DNA of 64,000 nt, taken from Pseudomonas viridiflava. Lineage in GTDB: Bacteria; Pseudomonadota; Gammaproteobacteria; Pseudomonadales; Pseudomonadaceae. This document shows positions 6,948 to 16,860 of this stretch, in pieces. Every line of letters begins with the position of its first letter. Position 1 is the first letter of the stretch. The stretch is taken from NCBI RefSeq assembly GCF_900602065.1, contig NZ_UWFN01000091.1, positions 124,001 to 188,000 of the forward strand. Reading direction: 5' to 3'. A model generated the notes under the pieces. The model was not told the origin of the DNA, did not search any database, and was given only the letters and a program-made list of their open reading frames with translations. Both the position numbers and the translations under genes were made by a program.

Positions 6948-7673
6948 TCACCGAAACGGTAGGGTGAGCCGTCGCGTATTCAACGTCGACCACCAGAACA
7001 CCCATCCCAGCACGCGGATGCCTTGTTGCTCGATCTGTTCTGCTGTGAACAGTTCGTCGGGGTATTCGGCGCTGTTGTGGCTGCGCAGGCGCAGGCCACT
7101 GCCGGGTAGGCGGTAGAGGTATTTCACGCGCAGCATGCCGCCGTGTTCGAGGGCGTACATTTCACCATCAATGACGCGGGTCAGGCCGCGGTCGATGCCG
7201 AGCAGAGAGCCGTCCTGGATCTTGTCGGCCATGCTGTTGCCGACCATGGCGATGCAAATGGCGCTCTCGATGTTGATGTTCATGCTCTGCAGCACATGCA
7301 GCGGCAGGCGGATTTTCTTGCCGGGTGCTTCGGCGATGAGGGTGTCGCCAGTGTCCGATTCGGTTTCCTTGTAAACCGGTACTTCCACATCGCTGCGCAG
7401 TGAGCTGCGGCCGGAGTGAGGGCGCGCGTCGGAGTCGCCGCCGTTGTTTTCATTGGCAGAGTCGCAGGGGTGCTTGGGACCGTCGCCCGTACGCAGCCAC
7501 CGCGCGTTGACGGTTAATAGTTCAGCCACCTCATCCAGCCGGGCCATGGGAATGCCACGCTTGAACCAGTTATTCACATGCTGAGGCGTGACCTTCCGGT
7601 TGGCGGCGAAGTCCGTGGCTGAGAGGTGGCACTCCCGCAGGAGGGCGCGTAGTCGATCACCTGATGTATTCAT
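6948..7673 (-). CDS. S24-family (LexA/CI-type) transcriptional repressor
   Basis: A 241-residue phage-type repressor with an N-terminal helix-turn-helix (LSATDFAANRKVTPQHVNNW) and a C-terminal S24 peptidase domain. The catalytic serine is in AMVGNSMADKI, the lysine in GGMLRVKYLYR, and the likely cleavage pair is AEAPGKK. RecA-stimulated self-cleavage after DNA damage is typical of this family, as in PrtR/PyoR controlling pyocins. No tailocin or phage structural gene lies nearby, so its targets are unknown and it may be a prophage relic. The AT-rich bases just upstream (7690-7725) could hold its operator. Confidence 0.85.
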   Translation of the reverse strand: MNTSGDRLRALLRECHLSATDFAANRKVTPQHVNNWFKRGIPMARLDEVAELLTVNARWLRTGDGPKHPCDSANENNGGDSDARPHSGRSSLRSDVEVPVYKETESDTGDTLIAEAPGKKIRLPLHVLQSMNINIESAICIAMVGNSMADKIQDGSLLGIDRGLTRVIDGEMYALEHGGMLRVKYLYRLPGSGLRLRSHNSAEYPDELFTAEQIEQQGIRVLGWVFWWSTLNTRRLTLPFR

Positions 7674-8001
7674 GGCCCCGAGTTTACGGCGCTAGGTTAA
7701 GGGTTTAAATAAACGAGGTGTTCAAATGAGCGGTGTGTCTAATTGTCCTGCGAGCCCCGGGATTACAGGGTTTGACGGGTTTTGTAGGGGGCTTCTGTCA
7801 TTGGTTGGCGGCAGGTAAACAGTGCAGGTTTTGCTCGGCGCGCGCTGACAGGCGTGGAGGTCTGTTTATCGGGTTTAACGGCGGGAGTTGTTTGTTTGGC
7901 GGGTGTTTACTGAAAAAACTGATTGTTTTCGCAGAACGATCAATCGGCATGAATGTTTGCCGGGAGCGTTTTAAAGAAGAGAAGGTTTTGCGAGAGATGT
8001 T

Positions 8002-8031
8002 AACGGAGCATCTGCTGACAGATGCTCCGTT
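8002..8031 (-). terminator. Hairpin downstream of ppa
   Basis: AACGGAGCATCTG-CTGA-CAGATGCTCCGTT is a perfect 13-bp stem 18 bases after the ppa stop. The T tract is poor, so it may act as a 3' stability hairpin. The rest of the gap 7674-8001 shows no supported gene. Confidence 0.55.
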
Positions 8032-8048
8032 GATGATGCAGCAATCGA

Positions 8049-8576
8049 TCAGCCTTTGTAGGCAGCAACCGATTTGGTGATCTCGGCACGGGCGGCGTCT
8101 GCGTTGCCCCAACCTTCGATTTTCACCCATTTGCCTTTTTCGAGATCTTTGTAGTTCTCGAAGAAGTGCTTGATCTGCTCCAGCAGCAGTGGAGGCAGGT
8201 CTGTGTATTCCTTCACGTCGACGTACAGCTGGGACAGCTTGTCGTGTGGGACTGCGATGACTTTGGCATCGCCGCCGCCGTCGTCGGTCATGTGCAGGAT
8301 GCCGACTGGACGGGCGCGGATAACCGAGCCTGGAGTAACCGGGTAAGGGGTTACAACCAGCACGTCGAGGGGGTCACCGTCGTCAGCCAGGGTGTTAGGG
8401 ATGAAGCCGTAGTTGGCCGGGTAGAACATCGGCGTAGCCATGAAGCGGTCAACGAACAGGCAATCGGAATCTTTGTCGATTTCGTATTTGATCGGCGCGT
8501 GGTTGGCCGGAATTTCGATCGCGACGTAGATGTCGTTCGGCAGGTCTTTACCGGCCGGAATCTTGCTGTAGCTCAT
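8049..8576 (-). CDS. ppa: Inorganic pyrophosphatase (family I)
   Basis: Cytoplasmic Mg-dependent enzyme hydrolysing pyrophosphate to phosphate, pulling nucleic-acid, protein and lipid synthesis forward. It has 175 residues, the usual family I length. The signature [15 protein letters not shown] carries the metal-binding aspartates; [17 protein letters not shown] and [14 protein letters not shown] are also conserved. AATGCCC precedes the ATG and the SD region is GGGGGGCAAT. It is the last gene of a minus-strand group with mtfA and dedA downstream. Confidence 0.98.
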   Translation of the reverse strand: MSYSKIPAGKDLPNDIYVAIEIPANHAPIKYEIDKDSDCLFVDRFMATPMFYPANYGFIPNTLADDGDPLDVLVVTPYPVTPGSVIRARPVGILHMTDDGGGDAKVIAVPHDKLSQLYVDVKEYTDLPPLLLEQIKHFFENYKDLEKGKWVKIEGWGNADAARAEITKSVAAYKG

Positions 8577-8638
8577 TGGGCATTGCCCCCCTTGATTGAC
8601 CAGACGGCTTTGGCTGGTTAAGCCAAAAAGTGGGCCGG

Positions 8639-8667
8639 ATTATAGGCATATTCTGTTGGTGTTGCCA
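8639..8667 (-). promoter_or_regulatory. Putative sigma-70 promoter of ppa
   Basis: On the minus strand TGGCAA, 17 bases, then TATAAT lies about 60 bases upstream of the ppa start. The -10 is perfect and the -35 weak. Confidence 0.55.
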
Positions 8668-8700
8668 CGCGTGGCCATCGGCCTGGCGAGCCTGCAGGCG

Positions 8701-9513
8701 TTAGTCCTGATTCTGGTAGGAAGGTTCATCACGCTGGAGGGTTTGCAGGCGGCTGAGCGGGTCCTGACGATAGAAGGCTTTGAGCTGCTGATACACCGCC
8801 GGGTAGACCTCGGCCAATAGATCCGGTGCGCAGAAGAAGTACTCGCTGGTCACGGCAAAAAACTCGGCGGGGTCTTCGGCAGCGTACGGATCAATGACGG
8901 TCTCAACGTCTGGATGCGCATCGAGCTGGTGGTTCATGTCGTCATAGGCATGCTGCATGACGCTGGCCCACTGGCTGACCTGCATGTCGCCATGCAGCGG
9001 CGGCAGGCCGTTGGCGTCGCCGTTGAGCATGTCGAGCTTGTGCGCCAACTCGTGGATCACCAGGTTGTACGGCTCCCAGTTGCCGCTGGACAGTACACCG
9101 GGCAGCGCGAGGATGACCGGGCCTTGCTGCCAGGCCTCGCCGCTGTGCTCGCCGTCCCATTCGTGTTCGATGCCGCTAGGGTCGCGATGGCGCTGTGGGC
9201 TGACGAAGTCGTCGGGATAAATCACCAACTCGTGAAAACCCTGATACCAGTTCAGGTCGCCGAGATTGAGCAATGGCAGTTGGGCTTGAGCGGCGAGATG
9301 CAGGCGTTGCTCGTCATTGAGCTCAACGCCCGGCAGGCAGGTGATGTGTTTGTCCTGCAGAAACAGCACGCTGTTTTCCAATAGCAAAGCGCTTTGCTCG
9401 GCGCTCAGGCCATCAAGGATCGGCAAACCCAGTCGCACCCGTTGCCAGAGCTCCGGGCCGACCGGGCTTCTGGCCAGCCTGCGTTGCCGACGCCATTGGT
9501 TGAAAGACCACAT
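8701..9513 (-). CDS. mtfA: MtfA-type zinc metallopeptidase (DgsA anti-repressor)
   Basis: Cytoplasmic zinc peptidase; in E. coli MtfA binds the repressor Mlc/DgsA and modulates sugar uptake. The 270-residue product contains HELAHKLDMLNG at about 154-165, the HExxH zinc site, and the conserved downstream DPAEFFAVTSEYFF with the third ligand glutamate. The Mlc partner need not exist in Pseudomonas, so the physiological target is open. Its start lies only three bases after the upstream dedA stop, implying co-transcription. Confidence 0.93.
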   Translation of the reverse strand: MWSFNQWRRQRRLARSPVGPELWQRVRLGLPILDGLSAEQSALLLENSVLFLQDKHITCLPGVELNDEQRLHLAAQAQLPLLNLGDLNWYQGFHELVIYPDDFVSPQRHRDPSGIEHEWDGEHSGEAWQQGPVILALPGVLSSGNWEPYNLVIHELAHKLDMLNGDANGLPPLHGDMQVSQWASVMQHAYDDMNHQLDAHPDVETVIDPYAAEDPAEFFAVTSEYFFCAPDLLAEVYPAVYQQLKAFYRQDPLSRLQTLQRDEPSYQNQD

Positions 9514-9516
9514 GCC

Positions 9517-10164
9517 TTAGCGGGCGTCCGCCGTGCGACTCAACCGGCTGCGTACGAGGCTGATGATCATTGGCAGCAGCGAGATCAGGATGATTGCCAG
9601 CACCAGGACCGACAGGTTTTTCTTGATGAACGGCACGTTGCCAAAGAAGTAGCCGAGGGTGACCAGGCTGCCGACCCACAGCACCGAGCCCAGCACACTG
9701 AAGCCGAGGAAGCGCGGGTAATGCATTTTGCCAACGCCAGCGACGAAGGGTGCGAAGGTGCGAATGATCGGCAGGAAGCGGGCGAGGGTGACGGTCTTGC
9801 CGCCGTGGCGGTCGTAGAACTCGTGGGTGCGGGCCAGGTAGTCGCGGCGGAAAATCTTCGAGTTGGGGTTCTGGAAGAGTTTCTCGCCTGCGGTGCGGCC
9901 AATGATGTAGTTGGTGCTGTCACCAATGATCGCTGCCGACATCAGCAAGCCAGCTAGCAGGACCGGGTCCATGCCACCACCGGCCGCTACCGCGCCAGCA
10001 ATAAACAGCAAGGAATCGCCCGGCAGGAACGGCATCACCACCAGACCGGTTTCGCAAAAAATCACCAGAAACAGGATCGCGTAGACCCAAGTACCGTAGT
10101 TGGTCACGAGCAGGTCGAGGTACACATCCAAGTGCAGAATCAGGTCGAGCGGGTTGAAATCCAT
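9517..10164 (-). CDS. DedA-family inner-membrane protein
   Basis: A 215-residue membrane protein of the DedA/VTT superfamily; members act as flippases or transporters of undecaprenyl phosphate or phospholipids. Conserved features are FCETGLVVMPFLPGDSLLFI, the GDSTNYIIGRTAGEK segment and RFLPIIRTFAPFVAGVGKM with the key arginines. The ATG at 10164 (MDFNPLDL) was chosen over one 12 codons upstream because family homology starts there. Confidence 0.95.
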   Translation of the reverse strand: MDFNPLDLILHLDVYLDLLVTNYGTWVYAILFLVIFCETGLVVMPFLPGDSLLFIAGAVAAGGGMDPVLLAGLLMSAAIIGDSTNYIIGRTAGEKLFQNPNSKIFRRDYLARTHEFYDRHGGKTVTLARFLPIIRTFAPFVAGVGKMHYPRFLGFSVLGSVLWVGSLVTLGYFFGNVPFIKKNLSVLVLAIILISLLPMIISLVRSRLSRTADAR

Positions 10165-10297
10165 GTATGGCACCAATAGCGGAGACCCAAACCGGGTCAC
10201 GTGCGGAAGTAACTACTGAGGAGGTTGCGGCGGGATTATAGAAGCAGAATGGGTGGGAAGGGGAAACTGACCTGTTTACCGTAGGTCGTGCGGTTGC

Positions 10298-10387
10298 TGT
10301 GGGAGCGAGGCTTGCCCGCGATGAACGATTACGCGGTCTGTCTGACGTAACTCCGCGCCTGAATCGCGAGCAAGCTCTGCTCTCACA
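10298..10387. repeat. REP pair, GCTTGC class
   Basis: The left arm TGTGGGAGCGAGGCTTGCCC and the partly diverged right arm ending CTGCTCTCACA form the pair. It is followed 70 bases later by a pair of another class; together they account for most of the gene-free stretch 10165-10573. Confidence 0.8.
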
Positions 10388-10457
10388 AGAAGTAACGGAA
10401 GAATTCGGTCCCTGTTGTCATGTGGCAAAGCTCATCTTGAGCCTGGACACCGCAGTC

Positions 10458-10547
10458 GTGGGAGCGCATTCATGCGCGAAGAGGGCGGTACATTCAATGC
10501 ATTTGTGTCGCCTGCGCTACCGCCTTCGCGAATGAATTCGCTCCCAC
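10458..10547. repeat. REP pair, ATTCATTCGCGAA class
   Basis: Inverted arms GTGGGAGCGCATTCATGCGC and GCGAATGAATTCGCTCCCAC flank about 40 bases just downstream of the acetyltransferase gene. Confidence 0.85.
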
Positions 10548-10573
10548 CACGGAGATTCCTATAACCGTTTTTT

Positions 10574-11032
10574 TCAGTCCTCGCTGATCGGCAGCACGTA
10601 GTTCTTGAACTGAGTGTCTTCGCGGAATCCGATGGATTCGTAGACTTTGTGTGCCACTTCGTTGTTGCTGCTGGTCGAGACGCGCATGCGGACTGCCTGA
10701 GTGTCTTTGGCCATTTTCTTTGCAGTCCGCATCAGATGGTCGGCCACGAGTTGGCGACGGGCGTCTTCGGCCACATAGATATCGTTGAGGATCCACACGC
10801 GTTTCAGCGAAAGCGACGAGTAGCTTGGATACAGCTGACAAAAGCCCAGCAGCTTTTTGTCATCATCGGCAGCCAGCGCGAGGTAAATCACCGACTCATC
10901 ACGGCTCAGGCGTTTTTCGAGGAAGGCGCGGGAAGAGTCGGGGAATGGCAGTTCGCCATAGAACTCCCGGTATCTGACGAATAGCGGGGTTAGCAGGTCC
11001 AGGTGTTCCAGTGTGGCTTTGATGATCCGCAT
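10574..11032 (-). CDS. GNAT-family N-acetyltransferase
   Basis: A 152-residue acetyl-CoA-dependent transferase. The GNAT core shows LNDIYVAEDARRQLVADHLM (motif A, where the usual RGxGxG loop is RRQLVA) and NNEVAHKVYESIGFREDTQF (motif B). The substrate cannot be inferred. It is monocistronic between a REP pair and the eutBC genes. Confidence 0.9.
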   Translation of the reverse strand: MRIIKATLEHLDLLTPLFVRYREFYGELPFPDSSRAFLEKRLSRDESVIYLALAADDDKKLLGFCQLYPSYSSLSLKRVWILNDIYVAEDARRQLVADHLMRTAKKMAKDTQAVRMRVSTSSNNEVAHKVYESIGFREDTQFKNYVLPISED

Positions 11033-11120
11033 GGTTGGGCCTCAACTTCTCGATGACGAATGTTCAATCAGGCTGCTTGCCCGATGCTGGCGAATGAGTT
11101 TAGAAAGCGCAATCTAATGC

Positions 11121-11981
11121 TCAGTCCGATGGCCCCGCGAGGAGAAAGTTACCTTTCGTGTTGAGTGGCTCGTCGGATTCCAGGCTATTGAGTTGCGCGT
11201 CATCCTTGAGATTGACCCCGGACAACCCCCGTTTGCAGGCTTCTCGCATCAAGTAAAGCAGACGGTGCGCGGCAAGCCCGTAACTCAGTCCTTCAAGTCT
11301 CACATTCGAGATGCAGTTGCGGTGTGCATCGTTGAGGCCAACCTTGGGCGCGTAGGTGAAATACAGGCCAAGGCTGTCGGGCGAGCTCAGGCCTGGGCGT
11401 TCGCCAATCAGGATGACTGACATTTTTGCGCCGAGCAGTTCGCCGATCTCGTCGGCAATGGCCACACGACCTTGTTCAACCAGAATAACCGGAGAGAGTG
11501 TCCATCCTTCGGCGCTGGCCAGCTCCTCCATGCGCGCCAGAAATGGCACGGTGTGACGATGCACCGCCAGTGAAGACAGGCCGTCGGCAACCACCACGGC
11601 TATATCCATTCCACCAGGATGAGCCGATGCATAGTCACGCAGGGTTTGTGCGGAGGCTTCGTCCAGGCGTCGGCCCTTATCCGGACGTTGCAGATAACTG
11701 TCCCGGTCCGCTGCGGCGCTGTGTAGATGCAAGGTTTCGCGGTTTTTGGCCGCCAGTTGTTCGCTTAGTGCCGCGTGATCGAACGGCAAGTGCACAGCAT
11801 CCCGTGCCTGCGCATGGGCAAACTGGAAGTCCAGTTGTGCACGGGTCGGCAGGCTGGTGCCGGTACGACCCAAGGCAATGCGCGCGGGAGTCAGGGTGCG
11901 CAGTTCCAGCCAAGGGTTCGGGCTGTTGTCGAGGGCGTTATCGGAAACGTCGTTCAATTCGCTCATGGATTCGTCACTCAT
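11121..11981 (-). CDS. eutC: Ethanolamine ammonia-lyase small subunit
   Basis: Light chain of the adenosylcobalamin-dependent lyase that splits ethanolamine into acetaldehyde and ammonia. The 286 residues include [58 protein letters not shown] and [20 protein letters not shown], all typical of EutC. The start overlaps the eutB stop by four bases (ATGA), so translation is probably coupled. No microcompartment shell genes are nearby, which is normal for Pseudomonas. Confidence 0.97.
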   Translation of the reverse strand: MSDESMSELNDVSDNALDNSPNPWLELRTLTPARIALGRTGTSLPTRAQLDFQFAHAQARDAVHLPFDHAALSEQLAAKNRETLHLHSAAADRDSYLQRPDKGRRLDEASAQTLRDYASAHPGGMDIAVVVADGLSSLAVHRHTVPFLARMEELASAEGWTLSPVILVEQGRVAIADEIGELLGAKMSVILIGERPGLSSPDSLGLYFTYAPKVGLNDAHRNCISNVRLEGLSYGLAAHRLLYLMREACKRGLSGVNLKDDAQLNSLESDEPLNTKGNFLLAGPSD

Positions 11982-13372
11982 CCCAGATGCGCCAATGCGT
12001 GCCGGAAGGCAGGTGGCAGGCTGTCACCAAAGCGCACATGGCCGTCGGCCTGAGTGAATATGCCCATTTTTTCCAGCCATGCTTCGTATTCCGGTGCTGC
12101 CCGCAGGCCCAGAGTCTGCCGGGCGTAAAGTGCGTCATGGAACGAGGTGGTCTGGTAGTTGAGCATGATGTCGTCCGAACCCGGGATGCCCATGATGAAG
12201 TTGATGCCCGCCACGCCCAGCAGCGTCAGCAGGGTATCCATGTCGTCCTGATCGGCTTCGGCGTGGTTGGTGTAGCAAATGTCACAGCCCATGGGCACGC
12301 CCAGCAGCTTGCCGCAGAAGTGGTCTTCGAGCCCGGCGCGGATGATCTGCTTGCCGTTGTACAGGTATTCCGGGCCGATGAAGCCGACCACAGTGTTGAC
12401 CAGAAACGGCTTGAAATGCCGCGCCACGGCGTAGGCGCGGGTTTCGCAAGTTTGCTGATCAAGCCCGTGATGGGCGTTGGCCGACAGCGCGCTGCCCTGG
12501 CCTGTCTCGAAATACATCAGGTTCTGGCCCAGCGTGCCGCGATTCAGGCTCAAGCCTGCTTCATAACCTTCCTGCAACAGATTGAGGTTGATGCCGAAGC
12601 TGGAGTTGGCCGCTTCGGTGCCTGTAATCGACTGGAACACCAGGTCCACGGGGACGCCACGGTTGATGACTTCGATCGAGGTGGTGACGTGGGTCAGCAC
12701 GCAGGCCTGAGTCGGGATTTCGTAGCGCTGGATGATCGCGTCGAGCATTTCCAGCAGCGCGACGATAGATGAGGTGCTGTCGGTGGCCGGGTTGATGCCA
12801 ATCATGGCGTCGCCGTTGCCGTACAGCAGGCCGTCGAGAATGCTTGCAGCGATGCCGGAAGGTTCGTCCGTCGGGTGGTTGGGTTGCAGGCGCGTCGATA
12901 AGCGACCGCGCAGGCCAAGGGTGCCGCGAAATTTGGTGACTACGCGAATCTTCTGCGCCACCAGTACCAGGTCCTGAACGCGCATGATCTTCGACACGGC
13001 TGCTGCCATTTCCGGTGTCAGGCCGGGGGCAAGTGCGCGCAGGCTGGTTTCGTCTGCCTTGTCGCTGAGCAACCAGTCGCGAAAGCCGCCCACGGTCAAA
13101 TGGCTTACAGGGGCAAAAGCCTGCTTGTCGTGGGTGTCGATGATCAGTCGGGTGACTTCGTCTTGCTCATAGGGAATCAGCGCTTCTTCGAGGAAGTGCT
13201 TGAGGGGGATATCTGCCAGCGCCATTTGCGCGGCAACCCGCTCGCCATCATTGAGCGCCGCTACGCCCGCCAGAAAATCCCCCGAGCGCGCAGGACTGGC
13301 CTTGGCCATGACGTCCTTTAGGCTATCGAAGCGATACGTCTGTGCGCCGACGGAGTGGGAAAAGCTTGCCAT
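11978..13372 (-). CDS. eutB: Ethanolamine ammonia-lyase large subunit
   Basis: Catalytic heavy chain of the B12-dependent ethanolamine lyase, 464 residues, full length for the family. Recognisable blocks are [60 protein letters not shown], the metal/substrate region [20 protein letters not shown] and [20 protein letters not shown]. It is translated with eutC and lies downstream of a same-strand aldehyde dehydrogenase that could oxidise the acetaldehyde product. The 359-base spacer between them has a terminator-like hairpin and a REP pair but no permease gene. Confidence 0.98.
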   Translation of the reverse strand: MASFSHSVGAQTYRFDSLKDVMAKASPARSGDFLAGVAALNDGERVAAQMALADIPLKHFLEEALIPYEQDEVTRLIIDTHDKQAFAPVSHLTVGGFRDWLLSDKADETSLRALAPGLTPEMAAAVSKIMRVQDLVLVAQKIRVVTKFRGTLGLRGRLSTRLQPNHPTDEPSGIAASILDGLLYGNGDAMIGINPATDSTSSIVALLEMLDAIIQRYEIPTQACVLTHVTTSIEVINRGVPVDLVFQSITGTEAANSSFGINLNLLQEGYEAGLSLNRGTLGQNLMYFETGQGSALSANAHHGLDQQTCETRAYAVARHFKPFLVNTVVGFIGPEYLYNGKQIIRAGLEDHFCGKLLGVPMGCDICYTNHAEADQDDMDTLLTLLGVAGINFIMGIPGSDDIMLNYQTTSFHDALYARQTLGLRAAPEYEAWLEKMGIFTQADGHVRFGDSLPPAFRHALAHLG

Positions 13373-13553
13373 ACAGAATCTCCATGACGCCCCGGTTCAA
13401 GTACGGGGCGAAGGCAGCAAAGTAAGCAATTAATACTCCATCACGGCCCAAGGCGCCAATTGCCGGGGTGGGCGTGTCGTGAATGCAGTGGGTGGCGGCG
13501 TTTTGTGAACTGTTTTGGGGCGTTAAGCTCCCTGTGAGTTGGAATGCTTTCCC

Positions 13554-13641
13554 TGTGGGAGCGGTGCTTGCCCGCGATAAGGACACCGCGATCTAAAGTG
13601 AACAGTGTCCAGCCTTATCGCGGGCAAGCACCGCTCCCACA
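13554..13641. repeat. REP pair, GCTTGC class
   Basis: Inverted arms TGTGGGAGCGGTGCTTGCCC and GGGCAAGCACCGCTCCCACA lie between eutB and the aldehyde dehydrogenase gene. Confidence 0.88.
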
Positions 13642-13688
13642 AAAAAGCACCGAGTCCACAGGAAACTCGTGTGTTGCCTTCAAGAATA

Positions 13689-13714
13689 CCAATGGCCTCC
13701 GAAGAGGCCATTGG
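13689..13714 (-). terminator. Terminator-like hairpin after the aldehyde dehydrogenase gene
   Basis: CCAATGGCCTC-TTCG-GAGGCCATTGG on the minus strand is a perfect 11-bp stem with a stable tetraloop, 18 bases after the stop codon. The T tract is short. It probably separates this gene from eutBC. Confidence 0.75.
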
Positions 13715-13731
13715 CAGTCATACAACCAGTC

Positions 13732-15252
13732 TTAGAAAAAGCCCAGCGGATTTGTGTCGTAGCTTACCAGCAGGTTTTTGGTCTGTTGGTAATGCTCAAG
13801 CGCGACTTTGTGGGTTTCGCGGCCAACGCCGGATTTCTTGTAGCCGCCGAACGCAGCGTGCGCCGGGTAAAGGTGATAGCAGTTGGTCCACACGCGGCCC
13901 GCCTTGATTGCCCGACCCACGCGGTACGCGCGGTTGATGTCCCGGGTCCACAAGCCTGCTCCCAAACCGAACTCAGTGTCGTTGGCGATAGCCACTGCTT
14001 CGGCCTCATCCTTGAAGGTGGTCACGCTGACCACCGGGCCGAAGATTTCCTCCTGGAAAACGCGCATCTTGTTGTTGCCTTTGAGCAGCGTCGGCTGGAT
14101 GTAGTAACCAGTCGCCAGATCGCCCTCCAGCTTTTCCACCTTGCCACCGGTCAACAGCTCGGCGCCTTCACCTTGAGCGATTTCAAGGTACGAAAGTATC
14201 TTGTCGAACTGCTGCTGCGACGCTTGTGCGCCAACCATGGTGTCGGTGTCCAGCGGATCGCCACGTTTGATCTTCAGGACCTTCTTCATCACCGCTTCCA
14301 TGAATTGCGGATAGATCGACTCCTGAACCAGTGCACGGGAAGGGCAGGTGCAGACTTCGCCCTGATTGAAGAACGCCAGTACCACGCCTTCAGCGGCTTT
14401 TTCGATGAACTCGGGTTCAGCGCTCATGATGTCTTCGAAGAAGATGTTCGGCGACTTGCCGCCCAGCTCGACGGTGGACGGGATGATGTTCTCCGCCGCC
14501 AGTTTCATGATGTGCGAACCCACCGGCGTCGAGCCGGTGAAAGCGATCTTGGCAATGCGCTTGCTGCTGGCCAGGGCTTCGCCCGCTTCACGGCCATAAC
14601 CCTGCACGATGTTGAGTACACCGGGCGGCAGCAGATCGCCGATCAGTTCAACCAGCACGCTGATGCCCAGCGGAGTCTGTTCGGCAGGCTTGAGCACGAC
14701 GCAGTTACCGGCTGCCAGGGCCGGGGCGAGTTTCCAGGCGGCCATCAGAATCGGGAAGTTCCAGGGGATGATCTGCCCGACCACGCCAAGCGGTTCGTGA
14801 ATGTGATAAGCGACGGTATTGCCGTCGATCTCCGCTGCTGTGCCTTCCTGAGCGCGTAATACGCCAGCGAAATAACGGAAGTGATCGACTGCCAGCGGAA
14901 TGTCGGCGTTCAGGGTTTCGCGGACGGCCTTGCCGTTGTCCCAGGTTTCAGTGATCGCCAGGATTTCGAGGTTCTGCTCGATACGATCAGCAATTTTCAA
15001 CAGGGTCAGCGAGCGGGCCTGCACTGAAGTCGAGCCCCAGGCGTCGGCGGCGGCATGAGCGGCGTCCAGTGCCTTGTCGATGTCTTCGGCAGTGGAGCGC
15101 GGGAAATCGGCGATGGGCTTGCCGGTAATCGGCGAGGTGTTGGTGAAATATTGACCTTTGACCGGCGCAACGAACTCGCCGCCAATATAGTTACCGTAGC
15201 GTTCCTTGAAGTTGACCAGAGCGCCTTCGGTACCGGGATGTGCGTAACGCAT
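13732..15252 (-). CDS. NAD-dependent aldehyde dehydrogenase (ExaC/acetaldehyde type)
   Basis: A 506-residue class I aldehyde dehydrogenase that probably converts acetaldehyde, from ethanolamine or ethanol, to acetate. [20 protein letters not shown] is the NAD-binding entry, [14 protein letters not shown] holds the catalytic glutamate and [13 protein letters not shown] the catalytic cysteine. The adjacent Cys-Thr-Cys is characteristic of ExaC/AldB-like enzymes. AGGAG eight bases upstream supports the ATG at 15252 (MRYAHPG) over an upstream ATG adding 59 codons through REP sequence. I see no good sigma-54 promoter in the spacer. Confidence 0.95.
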   Translation of the reverse strand: MRYAHPGTEGALVNFKERYGNYIGGEFVAPVKGQYFTNTSPITGKPIADFPRSTAEDIDKALDAAHAAADAWGSTSVQARSLTLLKIADRIEQNLEILAITETWDNGKAVRETLNADIPLAVDHFRYFAGVLRAQEGTAAEIDGNTVAYHIHEPLGVVGQIIPWNFPILMAAWKLAPALAAGNCVVLKPAEQTPLGISVLVELIGDLLPPGVLNIVQGYGREAGEALASSKRIAKIAFTGSTPVGSHIMKLAAENIIPSTVELGGKSPNIFFEDIMSAEPEFIEKAAEGVVLAFFNQGEVCTCPSRALVQESIYPQFMEAVMKKVLKIKRGDPLDTDTMVGAQASQQQFDKILSYLEIAQGEGAELLTGGKVEKLEGDLATGYYIQPTLLKGNNKMRVFQEEIFGPVVSVTTFKDEAEAVAIANDTEFGLGAGLWTRDINRAYRVGRAIKAGRVWTNCYHLYPAHAAFGGYKKSGVGRETHKVALEHYQQTKNLLVSYDTNPLGFF

Positions 15253-15353
15253 GGTGATTTCTCCTGATTTTTTGTTGTGGGAGAGCTGACATGACAGTAG
15301 CTCCGGAATAGTGCGCTTGTTCAAGCGTAGAGCAAAGGGTGTAAATACGCCTT

Positions 15354-15441
15354 TGTAGGAGCGCGCTTGCCCGCGATGCAATTTCGACTTCGACATGTGT
15401 GTAGGCTGACACTCCGCCATCGCGGGCAAGCGCGCTCCTAC
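15354..15441. repeat. REP pair, GCTTGC class
   Basis: Inverted arms TGTAGGAGCGCGCTTGCCC and GGGCAAGCGCGCTCCTAC lie in the divergent spacer between the aldehyde dehydrogenase gene and mpl. Confidence 0.88.
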
Positions 15442-15510
15442 CGGATGTTGATACTAAGTGCCATTTCACCGTCCCTGCGCTAACCTGCGCGGATGTTTTA
15501 AGAGGTGGTC

Positions 15511-16860
15511 ATGCATATTCATATCCTTGGTATTTGCGGCACGTTCATGGGGTCTCTGGCGGTGCTCGCTAAAGAGTTGGGGCATCGGGTGACCGGCTCC
15601 GACGCCAACGTCTATCCGCCAATGAGCACGCAGTTGCAGGCTCAGGGCATCGAGCTGACGCAGGGGTATGACCCGGCGCAACTGGACCCCGCTCCTGACG
15701 TGGTGGTGATTGGCAACGCGCTGTCGCGTGGTAATCCGGCCGTGGAATATGTGCTCAATAAAGGTTTGCCGTATGTGTCTGGCCCGCAATGGCTGGCAGA
15801 CCACGTGCTGCAAGGTCGTTGGGTGCTGGCGGTCGCGGGCACCCACGGCAAAACCACCACCAGCAGCATGCTTGCCTGGGTGCTGGAGCACGCAGGTATG
15901 AGCCCGGGCTTCCTGATCGGCGGCGTACCGCAGAACTTCGCCGTTTCCGCTCGTTTGGGCGGTACGCCGTTTTTTGTGGTCGAGGCTGACGAGTACGACA
16001 GTGCCTTCTTCGACAAGCGCTCCAAGTTTGTTCACTATCGTCCGCGTACCGCGATCCTCAATAATCTTGAGTTCGATCACGCTGACATCTTTCCCGATCT
16101 GCCTGCTATCGAGCGCCAGTTCCACCATTTGGTGCGCACCATCCCGAGTGAAGGTCTGGTGATTCATCCGACCACTGAGCCTGCGCTGACTCGCGTGATT
16201 CAGATGGGCTGCTGGACGCCCGTGCAGACCACCGGCCAAGGCGGTCAGTGGCAAGCACGTTTGTTGCGCGAGGACGGTTCGCAGTTCGAAGTGATCTTCG
16301 AAGGCGAAGTACAGGGTACTGTGGACTGGGACATGACCGGTCAACACAACGTCGCCAACGCCTTGGCTACCCTGGCAGCCGCACGCCATGTTGGCGTAGT
16401 GCCCGCGCTGGGCGTCGAAGCCTTGAGCGCTTTCAAAAGCGTCAAACGGCGTATGGAGAAGGTTGCGGAAGTGCGCGGCATCACCATTTACGACGACTTC
16501 GCTCACCATCCGACCGCAATCGCCACCACTTTGGACGGCTTGCGCAAGAAAGTCGGTGATGCACCCTTGATCGCGATCATCGAGCCGCGCTCCAACTCCA
16601 TGAAGCTGGGCGCTCACCGTGACGGCTTGCCGGAAAGCGTGCAACAGGCTGATCAGGTGGTGTGGTACTCACCTGCCAATCTCGGCTGGGACCTGGCGGC
16701 TACCGCCGCGCAGTGTTCGGTACCGGCTGTCGTCTGTGATTCTCTTGAAGGCATTATTGCTCGCGTGAAAAGCCAGGCTCAGCCCGGTACCCATGTGGTG
16801 ATCATGAGCAACGGCGGCTTCGGCGGCCTGCACGGCAAACTTGCCGAGGCGTTGCAGTGA
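15511..16860 (+). CDS. mpl: UDP-N-acetylmuramate:L-Ala-gamma-D-Glu-meso-DAP ligase
   Basis: Cytoplasmic Mur-ligase family enzyme that recycles the cell-wall tripeptide onto UDP-MurNAc. The 449 residues include the N-terminal nucleotide fold ([20 protein letters not shown]), the ATP loop [20 protein letters not shown], the central [16 protein letters not shown] and the C-terminal [18 protein letters not shown]. The ATG at 15511 follows AGAGGTGG; a GTG two codons upstream is less likely. The stop overlaps the ubiX start. Confidence 0.97.
   Translation: MHIHILGICGTFMGSLAVLAKELGHRVTGSDANVYPPMSTQLQAQGIELTQGYDPAQLDPAPDVVVIGNALSRGNPAVEYVLNKGLPYVSGPQWLADHVLQGRWVLAVAGTHGKTTTSSMLAWVLEHAGMSPGFLIGGVPQNFAVSARLGGTPFFVVEADEYDSAFFDKRSKFVHYRPRTAILNNLEFDHADIFPDLPAIERQFHHLVRTIPSEGLVIHPTTEPALTRVIQMGCWTPVQTTGQGGQWQARLLREDGSQFEVIFEGEVQGTVDWDMTGQHNVANALATLAAARHVGVVPALGVEALSAFKSVKRRMEKVAEVRGITIYDDFAHHPTAIATTLDGLRKKVGDAPLIAIIEPRSNSMKLGAHRDGLPESVQQADQVVWYSPANLGWDLAATAAQCSVPAVVCDSLEGIIARVKSQAQPGTHVVIMSNGGFGGLHGKLAEALQ

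Noticed and set aside
7733..8080. Plus-strand open frame of 115 codons upstream of ppa
   Set aside because: It is Cys/Gly/Phe-rich without family resemblance, and its end is antisense to ppa.
11498..12772. Plus-strand open frame of 424 codons opposite eutC/eutB
   Set aside because: It is antisense to two conserved genes and crosses their junction.
13669..14859. Plus-strand open frame opposite the aldehyde dehydrogenase gene
   Set aside because: It is antisense to a conserved gene, has no ribosome binding site and no domain.
15253..15510. Sigma-54 promoter for the aldehyde dehydrogenase gene
   Set aside because: No TGGCAC-N5-TTGC pattern lies on the minus strand of the spacer.
15466..16644. 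Minus-strand open frame opposite mpl
   Set aside because: It is antisense to a conserved gene and runs into a REP pair.
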